Shown here in pieces: positions 39,401 through 42,152 of a stretch of 64,000 nucleotides of DNA. Every line of letters starts with the position of its first letter. The stretch's first letter is position 1. The position numbers were made by a program, and so were the translations under genes. Source of the stretch: Lytechinus pictus (Eukaryota > Echinodermata > Echinoidea > Temnopleuroida > Toxopneustidae). Where the stretch lies: positions 9,285,103 to 9,349,102 of the forward strand of contig NC_087254.1 of assembly GCF_037042905.1 (NCBI RefSeq). The letters are read 5' to 3'. The notes beneath the pieces are model-generated. The model was not told where the DNA came from. It did no database searches and saw only the letters and a program-made list of their open reading frames with translations.

Positions 39401-42152
39401 TGAGTTTGTAAAACTGATCCAGCTAACATTATTGACATCTCAACAACAAGTTAGAGACTTTTCAGGACGATCTTCCTTTTATATTTGGTGTTAAACTCAT
39501 GTAAAAATTGACCCAACACCAACACCAAAAGGTCAACACTGAACTCGAAATCACCCATTGTGCGCTACCCAGCTTGTTAGTTCATGAAGAATGATAAATA
39601 TAATTTCATTTATGTATCGTCATTACTCAGTTCACATGAGCACGTACCATGGCGACTTCATCCGTCGCTATGCAAGGCTTTCGTCGATACTGGAGACAGA
39701 GTCACTGATCACACAACAACAACTGAGGGAGGCATTCTCAAATGATGAACTGAACGAAGCAAAGCGAAGACAGACGCAAGTGGATGAATTTCAAAAGGTA
39801 TGAGATGGGGAAAAAGTTTGATGGGTGGAGAAAAGAAAGCATATAATTGAATATAACTTTAAGTAGGATAATGAAAAATAAATTTGTGGGTTACATATGA
39901 ATGGTGATGAAATTTTTTTTTGGATTTAATATTAATATTTTCTGCATGAATCGCATGAGATTATTTGCATGACAGACATTAAATGAAATTTTGTCTTGCA
40001 TCATTTTATTGACATATAGACGCCGAACTGAGAATCAGGTGCTATGTAAAGAAAGTACAATAATTCAGTCTATATGGAATTAGAAAAGAAATTTATTATT
40101 ATTCATTTATCAACCTATCTATATTTATTTTACTTTATGTTCTGTTCTTTTTAAATTGAATGCAATGATGATTGATTGAATTTAAATACCTTGTCTTTCC
40201 TTGCAGTCTCTTGATATGATGTGGAGGGGGATGCGTTGGATCATGGATATACTTCAATATGCGAGAGATAAACAAATCAAAGGAGGCGTCCCTCTCTCTG
40301 TACTCTATGCCCCACCCCCGTCGCCAGTGGATGCGTCCGAGGACATTCTAGCTACCATTGGGCAGTGCATGAAAGGTGGGTCATTTCATTCATTATCAGG
40401 GGTGGTTATCTTATGTTCAGGATGCAGACCAAGAGCTATTTATCAATTTCACTTAAACAGTATATAGTTTGAATAGGTAAAAGCTTAATGATTTTTACCA
40501 TATTTATGCTTTACAAAGTATGTGCCATATTCTTAGCCCTAAAATTTAGAAATAATGTGTTTATGTCATTAAATGATCTGAAAATCTGCAGATTACATGA
40601 ATCTCCTTTGTTAGCCAGTGATCAGAATCAAATTTTGACAAATTCAGGCCCCATCAGGATCCAAGCCTGAATTCCGATGAGTGTCTAATTTTATATATAA
40701 GCAAATTTTGATAGCTATTGTGACGTGTCTTGTTTCTTTCAAATTATTAATTTCCGAAGCTTGATTGTCCCAATGCCCCTCCCTAGTCCTGTTAGGGTAC
40801 ACCCATAGTAAAGTGAGGTGGAGAATGTTTGAATGTGTCAATGAATCATTTAGATTTACTGAGGCATCATCTTGTAAGTAAACATTGATCATACTAAAAT
40901 CTCTTTAGAGGTGAAAAGAGGGAATTTAGTGGATTCACAATGCGGTGCGCCATTTATCGGTTACAGCGGACAGGCCAAAATTCGCAATGCCTCATGGGAA
41001 AAAGTCAACATTTGCTACGTGTGCTAGTACTTACGTGTATGCATTCATGCGATTATTCAGCGCTGGCCGACGCGGTTTGACCAGATATGCTATTTACTAG
41101 GGTCCAGGAGGTGGGAGAGAGATTTGCCTGCATATTTTTTGGTGAATACTTGCCATATGGTTGTAATTTTTAAAGCATCACAGTCACATTACAGTACACT
41201 AGCACATGTCGACCCAGAAGTTAAAAATTTGGTATGTTCTCTGTAACCGATAGAGGGCGTACCATATTGTGAATCCACCAAATTTGAGGATGTGGCCGAT
41301 AGTGGCATTTCTTGATTCACCTTATTCATCATCTTCCATCTTCTCTCCTCTTTCTTTTCTTCCACCAGACACCCAGAACCACACCCTCCTACCGCCCCCT
41401 CCCTGCAGTAGCATCGGATGCCAGACGATGCTACTACCGGTAGAGAAGGCTGCCGACAAAACCCTCAAGTCAGGGATCCTGAGGGTCTTCCCAGCCTACA
41501 ACTCTGGTCTTGCCAAAGGAACGAGTGTCAAGGTATGCAGAAATTATAATAATTTAATATAGCATTTTAAAATTGTCTAGTTGCTTATACAGTGGAGCAC
41601 TCTACATATTACTCTGTCTTTAGATCTAGCCGCTTAAAGACACTTTGTGCATTCAAGGTCATGTGCAGATTTGCTTGTCTAAAGAGTGGATGTATTTGAT
41701 AATTTAAAAAAGGACACTGATTCAATAAAAAAGTGTTATGTTATTAACCAATCAGTTGTCGTCATCTAGGTTTAAGAGAACACCTTTGATCGCCCTTTTT
41801 ATAATCTTAGAGAATATCTCGAGTTCACCTAACCATCCTAACGTACATTATTCACTTCATCTCTTGACAGCTCCATGTGACGTCAAAGACATCTTGCGAG
41901 GACATTGTGAGTCTGGTGGTGCAGCAGCTTAACAAGGCCATGGAGAGCAGTGGCATGGAGACCCCTGCATTCTCCCCTGAAGACTGTGCCCAATTCTGTC
42001 TGGTTGCCATCATTGCCAACAAGGAGTACTCACTGGAGGAGGACTTCTGTCCGTTGCAGCTCCAGAACCCATGGACTAAAGGACAGTTGTTTGTCCGACC
42101 TAAAGACTCAGAAAGAGCTGTCCTCAATGTAGGTCCATCGACGGATGTATAG
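2613..42152 (+). CDS. ANKFN1: ANKFN1 / wide awake homologue, 23 coding exons, about 1118 aa
   Basis: This entry spans the whole gene; exons are listed separately. Translation across all 23 exons stays open and phases match at every junction. Domain order: basic N-terminus (residues 1-41); Ser-rich linker with HGTMPRKPS and RKAHSMENL (about 129-238); two ankyrin repeats (about 239-300, VLDIAVMTNNMPMSRMLLSHGA); fibronectin III (about 371-471, with the conserved EWS tryptophan and YYVRVSAFN strand); a basic KSLKNLFQSAPKF segment (about 510-543); a long conserved middle region (about 544-915) with GLYVGYLKLRSSLGNIRI; and a C-terminal Ras-association-like part (about 985-1118). This order matches ANKFN1 and Drosophila WAKE, cytoplasmic proteins linked in flies to sleep onset through the GABA-A receptor Rdl and in mice to vestibular and arousal behaviour. 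No signal peptide or membrane segment is seen. The N-terminal exon is the least certain part; upstream exons could exist. Confidence 0.9.
3040..3480. mobile_element. Degraded TTAA-flanked palindromic MITE
   Basis: Bases 3228-3476 are clearly related to the right half of the element at 50227-50829: both share GAGGAGAAAATTA, ATACAAAAGAAATA, GGTGACGTCATCA/GATGACGTCATCA and TCATAACTTTCTTA. Bases 3040-3130 match the inverted left half. The right end reads GTGAAGTCCCTC followed by TTAA (3477-3480). The left terminus is eroded. Confidence 0.6.
3482..4243 (+). other. Intron 1 segment without recognised features
   Basis: A short, slightly GC-richer piece at 3510-3660 carries only short overlapping frames with no known motif. 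A run of 13 G lies at about 3956-3968. Nothing else is recognisable. Confidence 0.4.
4250..4425. repeat. TAA/GAT trinucleotide microsatellite
   Basis: Interrupted (AAT)n and (GAT)n runs, including nine or so consecutive GAT units near 4297-4326. Any Asn/Asp-rich open frame over it is a by-product of the repeat. Confidence 0.9.
5235..5530 (+). repeat. Diverged tandem duplication, about 160-bp unit
   Basis: Two units run in the same direction. Both contain TGCCATGTATGG, then ACAAAAATG or TTCAAAAATG, GTAGAAAG, AAGTAC, and a closing GGGGTAAAG-type stretch. They begin near 5235 and 5395. A G-run of about 15 sits just upstream (about 5218-5232). Function unknown. Confidence 0.7.
5736..6300. repeat. 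Long GAT/GGT trinucleotide tract
   Basis: About 560 bases of interrupted GAT, GGT and GAG triplets. They give Met/Val-rich frames on one strand and His/Ile/Pro-rich frames on the other, none of which I accept as genes. Two GGTGGTGGTGG blocks are interrupted by GGACCCACC at 6080-6088, which is a small palindrome. Confidence 0.9.
7570..7845 (+). repeat. Dispersed repeat (GGCCCCC... CTCATTACGCCGCTGG type)
   Basis: Contains GGGGCACTTGGCCCCCC, then an A-rich stretch, then GCTGGCTCGCTTAGCTCACT and CTCAAATTTTTTGGCTCATT. A related stretch, CTCAAAGTTTCTGGCTCATC, occurs inside the element at 52715-55054 (about 54337-54356). The repeat is therefore at least two-copy in this window. Its class is unknown. 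Confidence 0.5.
8370..8490 (+). repeat. Direct repeat copy A flanking a tRNA-like sequence
   Basis: About 120 bases beginning AGTAAATGCATAGGCTTTAA, with an internal AATAGGAG...CTCCTATT inverted repeat and GATCGGTATGCTCGATC. It recurs almost unchanged at 8675-8793. Confidence 0.85.
8491..8575 (-). repeat. tRNA-like head of a SINE (minus strand)
   Basis: On the minus strand an A-box-like TAGCCTGGTGGTTAAG and a B-box-like GGTTCAAATTCC are spaced as in a tRNA. GAACCAG and CTGGTTC can pair as a 7-bp acceptor stem, and CTGC/GCAG flanks a 7-base anticodon-like loop. The T stem is poorly paired, so I read this as a tRNA-derived SINE or tRNA pseudogene rather than a working tRNA. Confidence 0.65.
8675..8793 (+). 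repeat. Direct repeat copy B
   Basis: Second copy of the 8370-8490 sequence, about 305 bases downstream and differing at only a few positions, including TTATGATTTG versus TTATAATTTG and CATTACTCC versus AATTGCTCC. The pair may be a local duplication or two tails of related SINE copies. Confidence 0.85.
9320..9482. repeat. GAT/GGT trinucleotide tract
   Basis: Interrupted (GAT)n with two GGT blocks. Predicted Asp/Gly-rich or His-rich frames over it come from the repeat. Confidence 0.9.
9490..9786 (+). repeat. Three almost identical 99-bp tandem repeats
   Basis: Units start at 9490, 9589 and 9688 with TGATAGTATTTGTTCTG and end in GACATAAAAGTTGCCCC (the third ends in GTTGTCTC). I see essentially no differences between units, which points to a recent duplication. 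It lies about 200 bases before exon 2. Confidence 0.95.
9994..10115 (+). CDS. ANKFN1: ANKFN1 homologue, coding exon 2
   Basis: Acceptor TTTTTAG, donor GTAAGC. It begins in codon position 2, matching the single base left by exon 1, and ends on a codon boundary. It encodes AAWRLEDDEEGYLPPTPS and a Ser/Pro-rich continuation ending PVPPRPT. Acidic and proline-rich, probably disordered. Confidence 0.85.
10116..10624 (+). other. Intron 2
   Basis: Largely occupied by the short G-tract-ended inverted-repeat element at 10245-10456. Confidence 0.7.
10245..10456. mobile_element. MITE with GGGGGGTGTTTCAC ends, copy 1
   Basis: The left end GGGGGGTGTTTCACTAAGA faces a right end whose complement is GGGGGGTGAGTCACAAAGA, giving 212 bases in total with no coding capacity. 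A second copy sits at 29855-30016 in intron 13. Confidence 0.75.
10625..10764 (+). CDS. ANKFN1: ANKFN1 homologue, coding exon 3
   Basis: Acceptor TTTCTCAG, donor GTCAGT. It encodes TPETDRVRTSNSNGG and then an Arg-rich stretch (LARRLSQRGERREREGEK) ending RQRSVSVD. Strongly basic with a serine motif typical of phosphorylated linkers. It ends two bases into a codon, which exon 4 completes. Confidence 0.85.
10765..12423 (+). other. Intron 3
   Basis: AT-rich, with no repeat family or gene recognised. Only short open frames are present. Confidence 0.5.
12424..12525 (+). CDS. ANKFN1: ANKFN1 homologue, coding exon 4
   Basis: Acceptor GCATGCAG, donor GTAAGG. It encodes SDYESDVASANGIPDRLW and ends HGTMPRKPST. 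Enters and leaves after two bases of a codon. The coding GC content is visibly higher than in the surrounding intron. Confidence 0.9.
12526..14296 (+). other. Intron 4
   Basis: Mostly featureless AT-rich DNA. A C-run lies at about 13657-13669 and a G-run at 14110-14121. A weak inverted repeat built on GTTAAC sits at 13085-13180. No gene supported. Confidence 0.5.
14297..14523 (+). CDS. ANKFN1: ANKFN1 homologue, coding exon 5
   Basis: Acceptor TTTTATAG, donor GTAAAG. It encodes TGDVRKAHSMENLVPGDD, then SSSIPPSPLAPNKLQRSLSG and KKRGASTNEVD, ending SKYISDLQG. A Ser/Pro/Lys-rich disordered linker before the ankyrin repeats. The RSLSG stretch could be a basophilic kinase or 14-3-3 site (inference). 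Ends one base into a codon. Confidence 0.9.
14581..14775 (+). repeat. tRNA-derived SINE with poly(A) tail
   Basis: The first 75 bases resemble a tRNA. GGTGCC pairs with GGCACC, the A box is TGGCCGATTGGTC, and GGTTCGATCCC is a near-consensus B box inside a well-paired T arm. About 120 bases of unrelated body follow, ending in a run of roughly 17 A. The layout is that of a pol III SINE. The head resembles a Leu tRNA but is too short and has no convincing anticodon arm. Confidence 0.8.
15408..15863. mobile_element. 456-bp MITE with TCCCGGGG ends and GTTTGT target duplication
   Basis: Ends are TCCCGGGG and CCCCGGGA, each followed inward by a G or C run and then TATTGC..TACACACACGTG as inverted repeats of about 50 bases. 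GTTTGT flanks both sides (15402-15407 and 15864-15869). The interior repeats CCCCTAAACNNGTTT motifs. No coding capacity, so non-autonomous. The superfamily cannot be assigned from this copy. Confidence 0.85.
16348..16530 (+). CDS. ANKFN1: ANKFN1 homologue, coding exon 6 (ankyrin repeats)
   Basis: Acceptor CCTCCAG, donor GTAAGT. It encodes ALFEAVEHQDLDAAKYCLEA and DEFTVLDIAVMTNNMPMSRM, ending LLSHGARENPR. Helix-turn-helix ankyrin units are clear from the LFEAVEHQDL, VLDIAVM and MLLSHGA positions. This is the most diagnostic N-terminal exon of the ANKFN1 family. Confidence 0.95.
16531..17060 (+). other. Intron 6 with GAT/GGT tract
   Basis: Most of 16700-16940 is an interrupted TTG, GAT and GGT trinucleotide tract. 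No other feature is recognised. Confidence 0.8.
17061..17194 (+). CDS. ANKFN1: ANKFN1 homologue, coding exon 7
   Basis: Acceptor TTCCTTCCAG, donor GTGAAT. It encodes FLLKDVRLNKLNTLINEAEQ, then VIQDLTTRVVN and a Ser/Asn-rich tail. It completes the ankyrin region and forms a predicted helix. Ends on a codon boundary. Confidence 0.9.
17195..17857 (+). other. Intron 7
   Basis: Its middle (about 17310-17650) is a loose palindrome made of short GGTCTA-type units, described separately. Confidence 0.6.
17310..17650. repeat. GGTCTA-array palindrome, copy 1
   Basis: The left side repeats CTTGGTCTAC, TTTGGTCTAATTA, TTTGGTCC, ATGGTCTA and TTTAGTCTCA. The right side carries the complementary sense (AAATGG.., AATAAGACAAAC, TTAGTAGACTAAC, GATTGGACCATATGG). 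Related arrays lie at 36778-36890 and 48205-48575. Confidence 0.6.
17858..17936 (+). CDS. ANKFN1: ANKFN1 homologue, coding exon 8
   Basis: Acceptor TATTCTTAG, donor GTATGT. It encodes DADRQLVDWEWRYRLLKRMK and TGFEQA. A short amphipathic, Trp-rich helix linking the ankyrin and fibronectin regions. Ends one base into a codon that exon 9 completes. Confidence 0.9.
17937..19277 (+). other. Intron 8
   Basis: A pyrimidine-rich stretch (17975-18110) and an AT-rich remainder. The part at 18510-18790 is compositionally more complex and non-repetitive, a possible conserved non-coding element that I cannot verify. Confidence 0.4.
19278..19391 (+). CDS. ANKFN1: ANKFN1 homologue, coding exon 9 (FN3 strands A-B)
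   Basis: Acceptor TTCTCAAG, donor GTAAGT. It encodes VPDIPAMVRLYTASSSSLLV and TFEEPLNMNGASATRFK. The P-x-x-P start and LLVTFEEP strand are standard for the first part of a fibronectin type III fold. Confidence 0.95.
19392..19878 (+). other. Intron 9
   Basis: AT-rich. Two ATTATCAATGAATAGA direct repeats lie near 19667 and 19700. No other feature is recognised. Confidence 0.5.
19879..19976 (+). CDS. ANKFN1: ANKFN1 homologue, coding exon 10 (FN3 middle)
   Basis: Acceptor TTTTGCAG, donor GTAAGA. It encodes IEWSQNEDFCPLAGEHILYH and ends KYTIQGLTQ. It carries the core tryptophan and the GL turn of the fibronectin fold. It ends on a codon boundary, so it can splice either to exon 11 or to the alternative last exon at 25009. 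Confidence 0.95.
20100..20214 (-). repeat. tRNA-like SINE head (minus strand)
   Basis: On the minus strand GTGGCCCAGTGGTAGAGTG is an A-box region and GGTTCAATCC a B box at tRNA spacing. A short SINE body follows. No intact tRNA cloverleaf is apparent. Confidence 0.7.
22354..22768. mobile_element. 415-bp MITE with 7-bp target duplication
   Basis: Ends ATATGCTTTTCACACTG and CAGTGTGAAAAGCATAT are perfect 17-bp inverted repeats. GAGAGTG occurs directly outside both ends (22347-22353 and 22769-22775). The interior carries GGGTTAAGGATAGT-type repeats and no open frame of note. Confidence 0.9.
22787..23094. mobile_element. MITE of the GTATTCTGA family, copy 1
   Basis: The left end GGTATTCTTAAGTCCAG and the right end (complement CCGTATTCTGAACTCGAG) are imperfect inverted repeats. 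Each is followed inward by a GGTCT(C/A)A.. motif. A second copy lies at 43527-43801 downstream of the gene. Confidence 0.65.
25009..25137 (+). CDS. ANKFN1: ANKFN1 homologue, candidate alternative last exon
   Basis: A good acceptor (TTCCTTCAG) precedes an open frame entered at a codon boundary, exactly the phase left by exon 10. It encodes 42 residues, starting SEPDQPRSIDRQGQLTSINE, continuing with a basic YKRRRQQSHRLYRSYS stretch and ending FESSLT, then TAA. AATAAA follows about 200 bases later. The composition is coding-like compared with the AT-rich surroundings. If used, it would give a protein of about 483 residues with the ankyrin repeats and only part of the fibronectin domain, lacking all downstream regions. 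I infer this; a minor exon or a chance frame remains possible. Confidence 0.55.
   Translation, partial: SEPDQPRSIDRQGQLTSINEYKRRRQQSHRLYRSYSFESSLT
25336..25341 (+). promoter_or_regulatory. Poly(A) signal for the alternative last exon
   Basis: A canonical AATAAA 199 bases after the TAA at 25135-25137. It fits the end of a short transcript, though AATAAA is not rare in AT-rich DNA. Confidence 0.45.
26511..26601 (+). CDS. ANKFN1: ANKFN1 homologue, coding exon 11 (FN3 end)
   Basis: Acceptor TTTGATGCAG, donor GTAAGT. It encodes GAKYYVRVSAFNMKGFGPAQ and TSNPPCAVPS. The YYVRVSAFN strand and G-x-G-P turn close the fibronectin III fold. Ends one base into a codon. Confidence 0.95.
26690..26900 (+). 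repeat. Polypurine GGAGAA microsatellite
   Basis: About 210 bases of almost only G and A (GGA/GAA units) starting some 90 bases after the exon 11 donor. Reading frames over it are Glu/Gly- or Lys/Glu-rich on this strand and Ser/Pro- or Leu-rich on the other, and are artefacts. Confidence 0.95.
27274..27318. promoter_or_regulatory. Pair of CACGTG E-boxes in intron 11
   Basis: CACGTG occurs at 27274-27279 and 27313-27318 within a GC-richer island. Such sites bind bHLH factors, including circadian CLOCK/CYCLE-type dimers. Functional use is speculation from sequence alone. Confidence 0.25.
27493..27978. mobile_element. TTAA-flanked palindromic MITE
   Basis: TTAA at 27489-27492 and 27979-27982 directly flanks ends AGGGAACTTTCACCCTGA and (complement) AGTTGGAGATCACCCTGA. 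Both halves contain CATAACTTTG or CAAAGTTATGA and related inverted stretches. The TTAA target and A-G start would fit a Kolobok- or piggyBac-type non-autonomous element. Confidence 0.8.
27909..28472 (-). CDS. Unrecognised 187-residue open frame (doubtful)
   Basis: A minus-strand frame with no motif I recognise. Its C-terminal part runs into the MITE at 27493-27978, and it sits inside the ANKFN1 intron. The length is notable for this base composition, but nothing else supports a gene. It could be a decayed transposon remnant. Confidence 0.1.
   Translation of the reverse strand: MMFSFIVLIRPKLYFWGPVHNFFYNNKFAITVKATEILQFDWLIVNLLQKLRISYDTQMLMKCVTGSGLPVIEGQFSGYFAHIMSILHSEVDLVLFAKKHAIFMNYPLILKWRCLQIRLWTIYSWSIPLHFIQTESEMYAIHPKITIRGQVGSTYCSPSGEDRVKVGDHPDIKLVSNKAEKFTEKYW
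29136..29249 (+). CDS. ANKFN1: ANKFN1 homologue, coding exon 12
   Basis: Acceptor TTGCTTTAG, donor GTAAGT. It encodes CWRDVDGSKPRSWGRLSMID and ELFQQVRDGRPADSAEIK. Enters and leaves one base into a codon. It follows the fibronectin domain directly. Confidence 0.92.
29250..29716 (+). other. Intron 12
   Basis: AT-rich, nothing recognised. Confidence 0.6.
29717..29819 (+). CDS. ANKFN1: ANKFN1 homologue, coding exon 13
   Basis: Acceptor TTTTATAG, donor GTAAGT. In the frame set by exon 12 it reads STSPRASPNQMRKTVRKSLK and then NLFQSAPKFQKHLR. A basic KSLKNLF-type segment occurs at this position in ANKFN1. A longer acidic frame over the same bases is in the wrong phase. Ends two bases into a codon. 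Confidence 0.88.
29855..30016. mobile_element. MITE with GGGGGGTGTTTCAC ends, copy 2
   Basis: GGGGGGTGTTTCACAAAGA at the left and its near-perfect complement TCTTTGTGAAACACCCCCC at the right, 162 bases. Same family as 10245-10456. It begins 35 bases after the exon 13 donor. Confidence 0.85.
30576..30618. repeat. TGACGGGTAAT hairpin
   Basis: TGACGGGTAAT and ATTACCCGTCA form an 11-bp stem around a loop of about 20 bases containing TTAATTA. The surrounding sequence is non-repetitive. Role unknown. Confidence 0.5.
31945..32256 (-). repeat. tRNA-derived SINE with (TTA)n tail (minus strand)
   Basis: On the minus strand it starts with a tRNA-like head (GTGGCCCAGTGGATCAG A box, GTGGGTTTAAATCCC B box). 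A body of about 200 bases follows, and it ends with GCGCTATACAAGAACTG and a TTATTATTA tail. A complete, typical SINE layout. Confidence 0.85.
33545..33747 (-). mobile_element. GGGGTGTTG-ended repeat, copy 1
   Basis: On the minus strand it starts GGGGTGTTGTAGGAAATC and contains GTTGCAAATTCACAAG and GATCAATTTTAACTG. The same order of blocks appears at 39100-39315 on the plus strand. Probably a MITE family. Confidence 0.65.
33850..34085 (+). repeat. Decayed tRNA-derived SINE
   Basis: A degenerate head (TCTTGTGGTTCAAAGTCTGG, then GTGTTCAAATC as B box) is followed by a body with TTTAGCAAGGCGTTTATC and a terminal AATAAAGGCTGTT. It ends shortly before exon 14. Confidence 0.6.
34154..34286 (+). CDS. 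ANKFN1: ANKFN1 homologue, coding exon 14
   Basis: Acceptor TCATTACAG, donor GTAAGT. It encodes RGVYLASVIYNEDKVLVTTE, then DYLPIIEVDENF and ends QQDFLWFMK. A strongly ANKFN1-like segment. Ends on a codon boundary. Confidence 0.95.
34287..34828 (+). other. Intron 14
   Basis: AT-rich. GGTCA(A)AG(A/G)(G)TCACATGAAT appears twice near 34302 and 34360. Nothing else. Confidence 0.5.
34829..35041 (+). CDS. ANKFN1: ANKFN1 homologue, coding exon 15
   Basis: Acceptor CATGTTAG, donor GTGAGC. 71 codons in phase 0: VAQTWEDVDLLRTDLNQSTA, then RGRLLQAAAQLQSIM, ending GIVIFTLINSVK. Mostly helical. Part of the conserved middle region. Confidence 0.95.
35042..35428 (+). other. Intron 15
   Basis: AT-rich, nothing recognised. 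Confidence 0.6.
35429..35548 (+). CDS. ANKFN1: ANKFN1 homologue, coding exon 16
   Basis: Acceptor TTGGTTAG, donor GTAAGT. 40 codons in phase 0: DPRTINNAALKWVSMTRVQK, then RKSMSVECPVAADLLL. The RKSMS motif is a possible phosphorylation site. Confidence 0.94.
35549..36554 (+). other. Intron 16
   Basis: Holds a short MITE-like repeat (35658-35792) and a GTA/GCA trinucleotide run at about 36404-36440. The rest is AT-rich. Confidence 0.6.
35658..35792. mobile_element. MITE-like repeat with GGTAACTTTGCCATTG core, copy 1
   Basis: Shares the order GTTAC..TTATGGTAACTTT, GCAATTACCATGG and AATCACAATCAAGG..TTCCATG with the copy at 37602-37744. Ends are less clear here. Confidence 0.55.
36555..36761 (+). 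CDS. ANKFN1: ANKFN1 homologue, coding exon 17 (family signature)
   Basis: Acceptor CTCTTCCAG, donor GTAAGC. 69 codons in phase 0: EKIIHHQVSSLPLSRGLYVG, then YLKLRSSLGNIRIQVPERHP, KVRDNYNVSQEEWDWLHSLD and KCE. The GLYVGYLKL and KVRDN..VSxEEWxW blocks are the strongest family markers in the gene. Confidence 0.97.
36762..37415 (+). other. Intron 17
   Basis: Starts with a short GGTCTA tandem array (36778-36890). The remainder is AT-rich. Confidence 0.6.
36778..36890 (+). repeat. GGTCTA tandem array, copy 2
   Basis: CCCACTTGGTCTAATGTC, CCCACTTGGTCTAATATC and TCGCTTGGTCTAATATC repeat at a spacing of about 30 bases, each followed by T(T/C/A)TGTCTA. Only one orientation is present here. Confidence 0.75.
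37416..37565 (+). CDS. ANKFN1: ANKFN1 homologue, coding exon 18
   Basis: Acceptor TTAACTCAG, donor GTAGGT. 50 codons in phase 0: VKKKATRVQEDFQRQLASAT, then RKLLTRVGVTEEEAITHRLC and DLEVVELSSE. A charged helical segment. Confidence 0.93.
37566..38277 (+). other. Intron 18
   Basis: A MITE occupies 37602-37744. The rest is AT-rich with no other feature. Confidence 0.6.
37602..37744. mobile_element. MITE with GGGCCCTGTTGCA ends, copy 2
   Basis: Left GGACCCCATTGCAGAAG and right complement GGGCCCTGTTGCATAAAA are imperfect inverted repeats. They flank GTTACCATTGTGGTAAC and related inverted stretches. Confidence 0.7.
38278..38398 (+). CDS. ANKFN1: ANKFN1 homologue, coding exon 19
   Basis: Acceptor CTTGCACAG, donor GTAAGT. 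It encodes VSFILLLPPLGSVCIGPGTP, then SDDWIISRDFTSISVPVFEM. Ends one base into a codon. Confidence 0.94.
38697..38905. mobile_element. GGTGTTGGTGTT-ended MITE, copy 1
   Basis: Starts with TTGGTGTTGGTGTTGGTGTC and closes with GCCAACACCAACACCAAAC. It shares GAAGCACAATTT(T/G)GATTGC with the copy at 39322-39557. Confidence 0.7.
39100..39315 (+). mobile_element. GGGGTGTTG-ended repeat, copy 2
   Basis: Begins GGGGGTGTTGCACAAA and carries GTTGCAAATTTACAAG and GATCAATTTTAACTG, as in the minus-strand copy at 33545-33747. It ends near CAATCAATTGCAACTT. Directly abuts the next element. Confidence 0.65.
39322..39557. mobile_element. TGGGTGATTTCG-ended MITE, copy 2
   Basis: TGGGTGATTTCG at the left and CGAAATCACCCA at the right are perfect 12-bp inverted repeats. 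GGTGTTGG-type and CCAACACC-type repeats lie just inside. 236 bases, non-coding. Confidence 0.85.
39631..39797 (+). CDS. ANKFN1: ANKFN1 homologue, coding exon 20
   Basis: Acceptor CATTACTCAG, donor GTATGA. It encodes IHMSTYHGDFIRRYARLSSI, then LETESLITQQQLREAFSNDE and LNEAKRRQTQVDEFQK. A long helical, probably coiled stretch. Ends on a codon boundary. Confidence 0.93.
39798..40206 (+). other. Intron 20
   Basis: AT-rich, nothing recognised. Confidence 0.6.
40207..40375 (+). CDS. ANKFN1: ANKFN1 homologue, coding exon 21
   Basis: Acceptor TTCCTTGCAG, donor GTGGGT. It encodes SLDMMWRGMRWIMDILQYAR, then DKQIKGGVPLSVLYAPPPSP and VDASEDILATIGQCMK. Ends one base into a codon. Confidence 0.93.
40376..41368 (+). 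other. Intron 21
   Basis: Contains one inverted-repeat element (40923-41285) that ends 83 bases before exon 22. Otherwise AT-rich. Confidence 0.6.
40923..41285. mobile_element. 363-bp MITE with GTGGATTCACAAT ends
   Basis: Left AATTTAGTGGATTCACAAT and right complement AAATTTGGTGGATTCACAAT continue as inverted repeats through GGT(G/A)CGCC and TATCGGTTACAG, about 45 bases. No coding capacity. Confidence 0.85.
41369..41532 (+). CDS. ANKFN1: ANKFN1 homologue, coding exon 22
   Basis: Acceptor TTCCACCAG, donor GTATGC. It encodes DTQNHTLLPPPPCSSIGCQT, then MLLPVEKAADKTLKSGILRV and FPAYNSGLAKGTSVK. The SGILRVFPAYNSGL start of the Ras-association-like fold lies here. Ends on a codon boundary. Confidence 0.95.
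41533..41870 (+). other. Intron 22
   Basis: AT-rich, nothing recognised. Confidence 0.6.
41871..42152 (+). CDS. ANKFN1: ANKFN1 homologue, coding exon 23 with stop
   Basis: Acceptor CTCTTGACAG. 93 codons then TAG: LHVTSKTSCEDIVSLVVQQL, NKAMESSGMETPAFSPEDCA, QFCLVAIIANKEYSLEEDFC, PLQLQNPWTKGQLFVRPKDS and a short tail. The pattern of strand, helix (EDIVSLVVQQLNKAM) and CLVAI strand fits a Ras-association domain. A GTAGGT after ...LN at 42130 could act as a donor to an unseen further exon, but the simple reading ends at 42152. Confidence 0.9.
   Translation, partial: LHVTSKTSCEDIVSLVVQQLNKAMESSGMETPAFSPEDCAQFCLVAIIANKEYSLEEDFCPLQLQNPWTKGQLFVRPKDSERAVLNVGPSTDV

Larger units (their letters stand above)
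38399..39630 (+). other. Intron 19
   Basis: Almost filled by three short repeats (38697-38905, 39100-39315, 39322-39557), two of them the same family. Confidence 0.7.
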
